Assembly: GCA_036023115.1 (NCBI GenBank) | Contig: JAYKKT010000073.1 | Coordinates: 15,132,001-15,196,000, forward strand | Length of the DNA: 64,000 nucleotides | Source: Brasenia schreberi | Taxonomy: Eukaryota > Streptophyta > Magnoliopsida > Nymphaeales > Cabombaceae | Direction of reading: 5' to 3' | Part shown: positions 42,686 to 53,007 of the stretch, in pieces | How the letters are laid out: every line of letters starts with the position of its first letter | How positions within the stretch are numbered: the first letter of the stretch is position 1 | Made by a program: the position numbers and the translations under genes | The notes under the pieces: model-generated | Database searches by the model: none | The model's input: the letters and a program-made list of their open reading frames with translations, nothing else | What the model was told of the DNA's origin: nothing

Positions 42686-43271
42686 GAGAGAGAGAAAGAG
42701 AGAGATCAGTTCGTGCACTCATGTTGCTCCATTTTATTCTGCCCCATTAAACGACCCTCTGGCACCCTCATCCAACCCGTCCCTCTCACTGTATATGTAA
42801 TCAATTAGAGGCGTGAGGGAGAGGACAGTTGGTGGTGACGACAACCATCAATGGTATCTCAGAGGGGTTGAGTACTGGTGAATCAGAGCGGTGCAAGGCT
42901 GATTGATGGGGCAGGAGGCCAGAATAAGCGGTATACATCGAGTGAAAAACCAACTCTATGAGTACAAACACACACACTCTCTCTAACATACATATATGTG
43001 TGTATGTATATAAACTCCGACCCATTTTCAGCCGGGGAGAGAGAGAGAGAGAGAGAAACTCGGTTTGGGAGAAGCTTTCAGTCATTCGGATTTCGCGGGT
43101 TGTGAGGGAAAAATCAATCGCTACCTCTCGGAGATCGTTTTCCTTTTCTCCCCTTCCTCTTCTTTCTTCGTTGATTTCTCCTTTTTTGTTGGGGAAATCT
43201 CTCCATTCTCCGAACAAGAGAGTTCGATCAATCGTCGTCTCCATCAACTTTCCCGTTGATCTGTAGTGGCT
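41839..43271. other. Divergent intergenic region between ABCI11 and the Rab pseudogene
   Basis: Head-to-head spacing of about 1.4 kb. It contains GA, CA and TA microsatellites (42620-42710, 42968-43060) and pyrimidine-rich leader sequence before 43272. No coding region was seen; presumed promoters for both genes. Confidence 0.55.
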
Positions 43272-44974
43272 ATGGCTGCCGCGCCAGCTAGGGCTCGAGC
43301 GGACTATGATTATCTCATCAAGCTTCTCCTCATTGGCGATAGCGGTAAGATAGCATTAGGATTTTCCACTTCTCCCTTCTTCTTCATTTGTTCTTGTTTT
43401 AGTGTTATTAATTTTGTTGATTTGTGATGATCGGTGCTCTTTGTTTTGCGTTTCACTGCTTGTTTCAGATTTATTAGCGTTCTGATCGAACGACTGCACA
43501 CCGATCTGCGCGCTTTATAATTGCTAGGAGACATTAGGGTTTTCCCAGTAGGAATTTGTGGACATAAAATTGATTTTTGCGAAGAAACTTTTCGGAAATC
43601 TACCTGTTCGTTTGCTGGATTGTGAGTTAAGAATCAGAGGAGCCTGTGTGTGTGTGTGTGTGGCTGCTTTATGGTTCAGAAGAAATTTCCGCTAAATTGT
43701 TTTGGTATCTGTGGATCTCTGATGCTTCAACGAAGGAGAGGAGCTTTCCGGAATACTGACTAAATTATTTTGGTTAGATGGGTGGATGGATTGGGAGGTG
43801 GGTCTCCGGGTGGAAAACAATTGCTCCATGTGATAGCATCGCCCCCATACATGACTGTCGTGCTTTTAAAAGAATCGTTCCATGTGATGACTGACAAAAG
43901 ATATGCCTTCTTTGGGAGATGACCATGTCAAGTAGACGTGAAAAGTATTTCAGCTAAAAACTGTTTGCCCTAAGGCGCCATTGATTAGGCGCAAAGTCTG
44001 TGGAGTAAAGTTAAATAAGAATCAATTTAATGGAGTTAACCCATTATGTTTTACACGGGGCATGTTTTCTTAGCCCAGTTTCATGACTCCTTATACCATG
44101 CCAGCACCTATTCTAGTGGCCCTTGGGCCACTCTTTCCTTTTTATTATATACGGTAGCACCATAGCGAAAGAGATCGGTTCCCCACTTAACTCCATCTGC
44201 TCTTTATCCTCCTTTTGTATTTCCTAGCTTTAAATGTGAGCCAACACCTGCAGGGAAAGCATCCATTAAGTGGCACTCAACCGCTGGATCATGCTGCAGA
44301 ACTAGATTTGGCAGAGGTATATAGGAAGAGCTGCACACGTGCAGAACAAAAAGGGGCAGGGAGAGTGTTGGGAAAGAGAGGTGGATGGGAAGAAAATCAA
44401 CGGTGTAAAGGGTTTTATTGTCAGGTTTTTTATGTGCAACAGATGGCTGGTTGCTGTTGGGATGACTGGATGAGTGATGGGGTTTCTCTGAAGCTCGTCC
44501 GTGGGCCTCAGTCACAAGCTCATGTTCGTGGCTCTCTGTCCTGGGAGCATCACACAGTGTCGACCTTCATGCTAGGGCATCTTATCGGAGCGTTGAGAAA
44601 CTCATTGTCTGCACTTGTGCTTATTTTACTCCCAAAAGGAATGCAATTGTCTGCAAGCCTGCAACTTTTTTCAAGACATGCTTGCCTCAACAGGGGCAAA
44701 TAGCTGGGGCCCAATCAGCTGTTGGTAGTTTAAATAAGGGAGATTTTTCAGAGATAGTCAATGTGGGAGAAGAACACGGAAAAAGTGTGTGCACGAACGA
44801 GAGAGAGCTACTCTTTTACTGGCTTCATGGTTTAGCCGTAAATTTGCTTTGTGGATGAGGGACAAAAGCAGATGAATTTCTCCTTGATGGAGGCTGCAGT
44901 AAAACTTCAATTTATTGTTTTCTTCTATTGGCCATGTCAAATTGACATCTGTTTGAATCTACAATTAACGAGCT

Positions 44975-45425
44975 ACTCAACTGCCAAGTAATGATCAACT
45001 GCACCGGTCATCAAGTACTGCTTATGTCACCTCTTATTGGCATGCTTATCTATGAGTTTGATGTGGATACCGAATGAGTCGGGTTTACTTATTGCAAAAT
45101 TTTCTATTTATGAAATATATTAGATATAAGTACCATTCTCAAGAATTTGGTCTTTTCTAAATCCTTCTAATAGTTCCAGACCCCTTTTGATTTCTTAATG
45201 CTTGAAGCCTGGAGCACGCTCATTACTGATTGATTGTGCCAATGCTCAAGTACGTTATGTCGCCTCACATAGGAAGTTTTCTGCATGGGTTGGACTTGGA
45301 TCTCAAAATCAGTTAGGCTTGTTTATTGCAAAAATTATATTTATGAAATGTGTTTGATATGGGAACCGAACTCAATAATAATGTAACCTGTTTCCAGATC
45401 CTAACGGTTCCAGACCCTTCTAACT
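44975..45425 (+). repeat. Diverged tandem duplication in Rab intron 1
   Basis: Two blocks of about 200 bp, offset about 235 bp, share GGGTTTACTTATTGCAAAAT with GGCTTGTTTATTGCAAAAAT, TATTTATGAAAT, and TAGTTCCAGACCCCTT with CGGTTCCAGACCCTTCT in the same order. Divergence is substantial, so the duplication is old. Confidence 0.65.
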
Positions 45426-45651
45426 TCGTAATGTCGGCTTACTGCTTCAGCTGCTTAATCCTTGATTTCCTTTCTTCACAAAACGTGGTTACAATGCATT
45501 TGTGGAGCGTCAATGTGATTTCTAGTACTAATGCTACAACTCTGTGGTCGTTTTGCTTCTCTTTCAGATGTCTGATTGTCTTTTTACAGGGGTTGGTAAG
45601 AGTTGCCTCCTCCTGCATTTTTCTGATGACTCTTTCACCACTAGTTTTATC

Positions 45652-48600
45652 CAATGTTGTAAAAACCGTATTGGTGCCCTATCACACGAGCACCGATACG
45701 ACTGTATCGTACCGTATCGAATGGTTCGGTATGATACACAGTTTTTTTTTTAATTCAAAAAATTCAAAATTTAAAATTAATGAGCAAAACATGTATAACA
45801 CGGTTAAGAAGCATTTATACTATAATAAAACATCTCCATAACAAGACTATAAGCGTCCATATTCCATAAATAATATAATTCCATAATTCATAATCCATGG
45901 TTTCATATTCCATAATCTATAGAATTTATAATCATCAAGGTTACAACTTACAAGTTACAAGTAAAACTAAGCTTAAAAGTACAACTTAAAACAAATTACA
46001 ATCATCCACAACGTGGATCATAATCAATAAAAGCATTATAATCAACGTAGTCAAGATCACCACCATCACCATCATCATATCATCTCCTCCCTCTTCTTCC
46101 TCCATAATAGGATCTGCCCATCCAACACCTTCGGCTTCATTTTCATCGTCTCTAACTCTAAGATATACTTCGGCTTGGAGTGTCTTCCAATTTTCATCCT
46201 CTAAAATGATAGGAGGCTCCTCCTCTTCGACCCAATCGTCAAGAATATCAATATTTTTGTAACTCAATAAGTCATATGACACCTTCCTTGTCTTCTTTCC
46301 ATCCTTTTGCATTTGTGTGTAAAGAAAGAATATTCAAATTATAAAGAATATCAAATGTAATATAGTCACATCAAGCATTCATTATTAATAAGATTAAGAA
46401 AGAAGTCAAGAACTAGGCAACAACAAACAATATATATTTTCTAATTATCACCTTTGCCTTAACTTCATGTTATAGACAACGTATACCAAATCACGTAGTC
46501 GAGTATGCTCTAGCATGTTTCGCTTTTTTGTGTGAATGCGTTCGAAAAAACTCCAATTCCTCTTACACCCACTTGAACTACATGTTTAGCTTAATATACT
46601 TTGAGCAAACCTTGTTACATTCGGTGCATCTATACCAAAATGAGCCCACCATTCATCTGAAATAAAACAAGATAATGATTAATAAGAAACACATTAAGTC
46701 AATCAATTAATAACTTACATGAATATCAATAAAAACACAATACCTGGTCGCATCTAGGAGCAGAGTTGGATTGCAGTTGGCCTTTCAAAATCTTCACTCT
46801 ATATATACTTGTTTAACTCTAAATGAATATTACAACGAGTAGATGAATCTTCCACAAGGTCAATTGCATTTAACATACCCTTTTTCACTTTTCATCCTCC
46901 ACAAAATTAGGAGAAAATCAAATAGAAGGGTTAAGAAAATATGCAGGAGTATGCAAATCATGATGCATTTGGCGGTTCTAACGTGCATCAATTATCTTTC
47001 AAACTTTCTTTAGAAGTGTTCGCTTGCGATTAAAGTTTGTTTGTATTTTCAATTTGGCCTTATTCATAGCATAATATATATATATATATCTTCACTATCC
47101 ACCATCCTCATTACCTTAACTAAAAGTATAGTCATTCTCAAAAATTTGTTGCAACTTTCCCAAAAATCAGCATTAAAAACATCTACCACAACGATCCCTT
47201 CTCTCTTTCTAGACCAACTAATAAAGCCCAATTCATCAGATGCAAACAATTTTTTCAATGCATTTTTATGTATGACAAGACTTTGCACAATGACATTTGT
47301 AGTAAATCTTGTCAATGAAGGTGTAATCAATTTCCTTCCAGCTCTGTATGAATTCGCATAAAATGCAATACAGAAGAATGGTTATAAATAAACTTTGTAA
47401 TATTTTTGCATGCATCTATAGTCCCTCTTATTTTATCCATTGTACTCAAATCTTCAAGCATTAAGTCTATGCAATGTGCACATGGAGTCAATACTAAGGA
47501 TTGATGGTTTGCCTCAAGCATCTTACTAGCTGCTCTAATATTTACAACATTATCAATAATGAATTGAACAATGAAACACTGACTTTGTCAACAACTTTCT
47601 CAAAAATAGGGAGTAAATTATTTACAGTTTTATCAATATGGGACAAGTTAAATGATTTTAAAAATAATGTATCTTTGGAGCAATAGACTAAGAAGTTTAC
47701 CAAAGACCTACGCTGACCATCTGTTCAACCCTCAGCCATAACAGAATATCCTCTATCCTTTCAAGACTCCCTAAATTCAACACTCCATGCATTAACAATA
47801 TCAACCCATTTCTGCGATAATGTGCCCCTCAAATCATGATAAGTAGAGACTTGAAAGGGAGGCAATTTTAACCGCCATATTTTAAGCACACTGGCAATCG
47901 CATCCCACGACTTCATAAAAAAATTCAGCACACTTTAAATCTACTTTTTCAATTATCTCATTTGAAGTCATAGCTGATCTAATATCTAGCTAAGCTCTAG
48001 GAGTCGTACATGGGAGAAAAAAATGAAAGCATCCCACTAGGACCACTACCTCCTATGGCTCCTCCTCTGGTACCTCTCGTAGGCATCGGGCGAGTAGGAG
48101 CTCTTGCAGTGGAACAAGAGCCAACTCCACTGCTACTGCCATAAAAACCTACACTTTTTTCCTTTTCTCGCCTTCTCCTCTCCTCTTCAGCCATTTCTTC
48201 TTCCATTTTAGTTGCATCATGGAATTCATCACCGTCATGACCATAGTCACCATACATCCCCTGAACAATAGCATCTTTAAATGGTTGAGACATATTCCAA
48301 CCACCTATTTATGCCCTCTCTCTGTTCTTCTCCTTTGAAGCCTCTAATACCTGCTCAATCTCATACTTCACTATTTTGGGAACCCGAGGACATGCACTAA
48401 CATCCTTCTTGGTTCCTGGAAGGTGATGTTTCATACGAGAAATATCACCATATTTTACAGCATTGCAAAACATGCACTTGTTCACAAGCCTATTGCCTTT
48501 ATACACATGAGTGCAATATTTTCAAGCCGGATCGACTCGATCGGAAGTCATTTAGAATGACAAAGGAAAGAGGTATGACACAGATTTAACAAAAACCCTA

Positions 48601-48926
48601 AAGATGAGGAGTTGGATTGGGTGAAATACTTGAGAATCTTATGAATAAACAACGAAATCAACAAGAACAAAGTAAGAAGAGGATATGGAATCAAGAAAAT
48701 GGCATGAAAAAGTGTTTGAGAAGAAAGAGAAATGAAATCCGAAAGTTTCGGATTTTCAGAATTTATAACAAAAAAATCGGTATCGACTCGTACGATACGG
48801 AGCATATCGTATGATACGGTATAATAGGGTACGATAAATCACGATAAGTGATACGTGCTCTTGTATCGTACCATATCTTCATATGATACGCGATAAAATT
48901 GATACAATACAATTTTTATAACATTG
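45652..48926 (-). mobile_element. hAT-superfamily DNA transposon (3,275 bp)
   Basis: Perfect 8-bp target duplication GTTTTATC (45644-45651 and 48927-48934) flanks terminal inverted repeats CAATGTTGTAAAAACCGTAT and CAATGTTATAAAAATTGTAT. Eight-base duplications and CA-starting termini are typical of hAT elements. Both ends carry dense subterminal GTATCGTA/GATACG motifs, likely transposase binding sites. The interior encodes a broken hAT transposase on the minus strand. The insertion interrupts the coding sequence of a Rab exon exactly. Confidence 0.93.
45986..48551 (-). pseudogene. hAT transposase, interrupted
   Basis: In order on the minus strand: a start at 48551 followed by SDRVDPA and a TGA where relatives have Trp; a BED zinc finger (CMFCNAVKYGDISRMKHHLP, then GTKKDVSACPRVP) at 48309-48506; a low-complexity linker at 47997-48293; blocks of the central domain at 47327-47521 (LTPCAHCIDLMLEDLSTMDK) and 47064-47330; the hATC dimerisation block CKRNWSFFERIHTKKRNMLE, then HTRLRDLVYVVYN, near 46470-46590; and an acidic C-terminus at 45986-46312. 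Several stops and frame changes separate these. The same acidic tail occurs at 1-396. Confidence 0.88.
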
Positions 48927-50175
48927 GTTTTATCACAACCATAGGGTTAGTCATGAAACTTTTAGCTGTGTAATCCATTCTCTGCAGTCTGCACTTCAAC
49001 AATTTGAAGAGAATAATATTTGTCCGTCATTGAAACAAGAAACTGCAGATTTGGGATACAGCTGGTCAAGAGCGTTTCTGCACAATTACAACAGGTACTA
49101 CATACTTTGTAGCCTGTACCGTTCTCAAATTTGTAAAAAGAAAAAGATACAGATTATATGCATTCATAAAGCTGCTGTTTCACTTATTATAAGCCATACA
49201 CTATGAACCTCCTCAGTTTACCACGTGCCGTTCTCTCTGCTTTCCCCCGCCACACACACAATATGCCAGCAAACCAACCAACCAAAAAGATGTGTTAAAT
49301 TATGTAAGAATGACAAAATTTAGGGGACAAATGAATACTTCTCTTTTTATGTAAAGTTTATGCTGTGGGAGTTGGGTTCATTTGTACATTTACACTATTA
49401 TTTTGTGTAGCCTATTACAGGGGAGCTATGGGGATCTTGTTAGTGTATGATGTCACAGATGAGTCTTCCTTCAACAGTATTTACTTCTTCCTCTGTTCCT
49501 CTTGTTCTTTATCGTATGTGGCTTCCTTTGAAGAATTGATTTCAGACATCTTTGCTCATAATCTGGACAGACATTCGTAACTGGATTAGAAACATAGAGC
49601 AACATGTATCCGACAATGTTAACAAAATATTGGTTGGTAACAAGGCTGATATGGATGAGAGTAAACGTGTAAGAGAGGCCATTCTCTTCTCTTTTGCATC
49701 CTTTATGTTTTTATCACCAAAATGATGATAACATGGATCTCTTTTACAGGCTGTGCCGACATCAAAAGGTTAGGCACTGGCTGATGAGTATGGAATCAAG
49801 TTCTTTGAGACCGTAAGCTTTAAACTTTTTCCTGATATGCTATTACATCTACCAGATAGTTTCAGTTAGGGGCGAGAATTTCAGACCTGTCCCGACCCCA
49901 AGTGAAAAATGGTCGAGGTCGGGGTTTAGTGACTTTAGTCATAGCACATGGAATCTGGATCATTGTCCCAAAGCGAATCGTCCAGGTGGACCATATATAT
50001 ATATATGTGTGTGTGTCTTACCATATGCACAATTATGTACCTATGGTGGTAAGTCTGTGGACTTCACTTCAATGAATGCAGTGGATTGACCTACTTACAA
50101 TATGTGCGTATCATGCACATTGATCATGTCATGTATATACATTTAGAGACAGAGAGCATAGTCTATACACACACC

Positions 50176-50354
50176 CATCCATGCTGAAATCCAGTTTATC
50201 ATCTTAACTGTTTGATCTTTGAGATACACGGTTGAGGTAATAAAATAAAAAGCTGCAATTTACAAAGTATAATGGTACTTTTTTAATTCAAATCTCTATC
50301 ATTGATTATGTCAATCAAACAATGGAGATGGTTAAGTGGATTTGAGAATGGATG
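50176..50354 (+). mobile_element. Double-hairpin MITE-like element, copy E (best preserved)
   Basis: The ends CATCCATGCTGAAATCCAG and, reverse-complemented, CCATCCATTCTCAAATCCAC are inverted repeats of about 20 bp. The left internal hairpin is TATCATCTTAACTGTTTG against ACACGGTTGAGGTAATA around GATCTTTGAGAT. The right hairpin is ATCTCTATCATTGATT against AATCAAACAATGGAGAT around ATGTC. A short TA array follows at 50363. Confidence 0.65.
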
Positions 50355-50375
50355 GACATGCACATATATATATAG

Positions 50376-50555
50376 GTTGAGTCTAATATGCTTATATTAT
50401 CCTTCAAAATCTCAACGATCTAAGGAGTTCTAAAGTACAAAAAAAATATACATATGAATGAAGCACACAAGTGTATACTTTTCACTTTTGAACTCAACAA
50501 TTCATCTCGTGGTGGTTGAGATTTTTAAAGATATAGAAAGTATATAACATAGTAA
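50376..50555. mobile_element. Second palindromic element between TA arrays
   Basis: About 180 bp between a short TA array (50363-50372) and (TA)n at 50561. The left part ATTATCCTTCAAAATCTCAA and the reverse complement of the right end, ATATCTTTAAAAATCTCAAC, are inverted repeats. It differs in sequence from the double-hairpin family. Confidence 0.5.

Positions 50556-50618
<63 letters not shown>
50556..50618. repeat. (TA)n-(GA)n compound microsatellite
   Basis: About 15 TA units followed by about 17 GA units inside the non-autonomous hAT-like element. Confidence 0.95.
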
Positions 50619-50622
<4 letters not shown>

Positions 50623-51063
50623 GTCATGTCGTCTCAGACTGGCCAGGGTTGGGTCTGGGTCTTGAAAATTGAACACCCCCAAACTGGGAAAAGGGTCGTT
50701 TCTGGGACAACATGATTTTGTCCCAGACCTGAAGTCATCGAAACGTTCTTGATTTGCCAACCCTAGTTACAGTTTTCAACTTGTGATATCCTGTCCAGAG
50801 CGCCAAGACCAACTTCAATGTTGAGAACGTTTTCTTTTCTATTGCTAGAGACATAAAGCAAAGACTCGCAGACAGTGATTCCAAAGTTGAGGTAGATTGT
50901 TTTTCTAATTGAATCTTTATGCAACATTCGTGGTAAGTTAACTGCAGTAATTCGTGATGCATTATGATCTTCACTGCAGCCCCAAGCCATCAAGATCAGC
51001 AAAACGGACTTGGCGGCAGGTGTTGCTGATGCTGCACCTAAATCAGCTTGCTGTGGTTCGTAA

Positions 51064-53007
51064 CTTCTGTACAAAAGAACTTGTTCTGGAGGTTATGTGA
51101 TATGCCTGGAAGGGTTGATGAGAGCATATCATATTCGGACTAGATCTCCTGCGGCACAATTTGCATTATGGTTGCGCTTGTTTTCTGAGCCTTGAGTGTG
51201 TTTTTTGTGTTTCCTTCTAATTTGATTTGCTGGGCATCCAGGAAATCGGGGCCTGATGGTCATCTTTTGTCTTGCTTACGTTCAATTTTCGTCCTTCTGG
51301 GCCCTCTTGTTCCTGTCGTTTTTCAGTTATTAATGATCTAATCCTGCTGATAGATGAATGTCAAATCTCCCTTGGTGACAACTGCTGCTCCTTGAATACA
51401 TGGATTTAATCCAACCATTTTTTTGCGTAGCTCTAGTCTGCAAGTGGTGTACGCTCTCTCTCTGGGAGGTACAGGCGGTGGCTTGTAAATGCTTTAGCTT
51501 TACCATTTTACAACAGTTGGACAACAGTTGGATTATTAAATAGTTTATTTTGTTTTTGATATTGTTTGCATCTGTTTCTTGTCCAGGAGGCTAAGCCTCT
51601 CTCCTCTGAGGTAGCACAAAACAGAAGCTTATTCCTTTTCAAACTATTACCTTTCAAAGGAAGAAGGGAGCAAGATGTTTAAGCCAATATTAGATGCATA
51701 GAAATGTTCTACATTGGCGTTCTACTGTAGAACATACATAGTACCTAACAATTTTTCTCAATATCTTCTGATGAAAGCATTTTGACATTTTTCTTTGGAT
51801 TAGCGCAAAATGTTTGTATATCAGAACTTGGGTGTGTTCTGGTTCTTTATCTTTTGGTACAAGACATGGATACGGCTGCCTTATCTTCTGTCGTACTACA
51901 AAATCTGTTGCGACTCCGGTTCGATCCCGATAATTAAAACCAACGTAGAAAGGGCCCTTGATTAATTGCAGGCGTTGGAGGACTCTTAACTGTGGAACTT
52001 AAACCTTTGCATTGGCAGCAGAAGGTGGATCTGCCGGATGGTTGGATCTATACCATATGCAGTTGGGTCTACTACATGTGATCTGATGCAGTATTCTTCT
52101 TTGATTCATGGCTACAATCTTCCAATCTGAATGCTGGCTGGATTCATGGACAACCTGGTTCAAACATTACTGGCTACAATTTTCCGATTGGCTCTGATGG
52201 AAGCCTGACCTTTACCAGCAGGTTATCATCGACCAGGAGGGTGAATACTAGAACTTCTTAGGAAGTCACCGTTCTAGTACTGCATTTGTCCAAGCAGTGA
52301 GCACAGCTAACCTTGGAGTTCCTTTAGGATTCTTAAAGAATACTACAAACATTGCAGCGTATTATCACCGAAATTTCAACTAGCTTTCGCTTACCTAACA
52401 CAATCATCCTCTTTTAAGACTTGGAACCAGCTACGTAAGGGTACACCCTCCACACACAACCGCCAAGTCCCTGTAGGCAAGCAACTTATCTTACTAATAA
52501 CAAACCATAAAGTTTTTCTGGCTAGTTATTCATATATAATCATTCTCATTGAGCGAACAAATTTCAAAAATTTGAAACTTGAGAAGGGAGGAAATAGCCC
52601 ATTGATATCTCGATCTTCCTCACCCTTTTAATCTGGTGAGAGCAACCGTAACAATATCATAAACTAGAAAAAGGAATGCCATGTCTAAAGTGTAACAAGT
52701 TGCAAGGATTTCCCAACAAAAATTTGAGGGATTTTGCATGGATACTTACCAATGCAAGTGACAGGTACTTTGCATACCATACTATCCATAATTAGGGAAG
52801 CGAATGTCTAGGAACATAACTAGGAATAGGCAAGTACTCATGAAGAAAATCTAAAAAGGAAAGAGGGGAAAAGAACAAAAGAGCTTACAAAAGGGTAAAT
52901 AAAGTTTGTATATCAAGTGAAAAAATTCTACTTAACATCATGCGTTAAGTTTGCACTGCTAAAGTTTCATTATACTAGGCAGCGTATGGACGGAACATGT
53001 CCAACTC
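51064..53007. other. Intergenic DNA between the Rab pseudogene and the FRIGIDA-like gene
   Basis: Probable remnant of the Rab 3' UTR at the left and the 3' UTR of the convergent FRIGIDA-like gene at the right. No convincing coding region or repeat structure was seen. Confidence 0.5.

Larger units (their letters stand above)
49867..50765. mobile_element. Non-autonomous hAT-like element in a Rab intron
   Basis: The segment begins TAGGGGCGAGAATTTC and ends GATTTGCCAACCCTA, so the termini are short inverted repeats (TAGGG). The flanking octamers GTTTCAGT (49859-49866) and GTTACAGT (50766-50773) match at seven of eight bases. CCCGACCCC and GGGTCTGGGTC motifs near the two ends are typical of hAT subterminal repeats. 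No transposase is encoded. TA arrays and two smaller palindromic elements (50176-50354 and 50376-50555) are nested in it. Confidence 0.6.
43272..51063 (+). pseudogene. RABE1: RABE1/Rab8-type small GTPase, disrupted by a hAT insertion
   Basis: Exon order is preserved: 43272-43344 ([25 protein letters not shown]), 45590-45651 plus 48935-48945 (VGKSCLLLHFSDDSFTTSFI and TTIG), a worn exon 48988-49094 ending IWDTAGQERFCTITT, then 49411-49476 ([20 protein letters not shown]), 49571-49668 ([32 protein letters not shown]), 49750-49812 (AVPTSKG, stop, ALADEYGIKFFET), 50799-50891 ([23 protein letters not shown]) and 50980-51063 (ending SACCGS). These are the plant RABE/Rab8 landmarks: P-loop, switch regions, NKAD, SAK and the prenylated CC tail. 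RABE proteins act in post-Golgi secretion. A 3,275-bp hAT element splits the codons before TTIG. GGTTAG replaces GGTCAG at 49768-49773, giving a stop. The exon encoding IDFKIRTIELDG is scrambled and also holds a TGA. The locus cannot make a full GTPase. Confidence 0.92.

Noticed and set aside
44204..44703. Frames of 103 and 162 codons in Rab intron 1
   Set aside because: They overlap on opposite strands, lack motifs and sit inside an intron.
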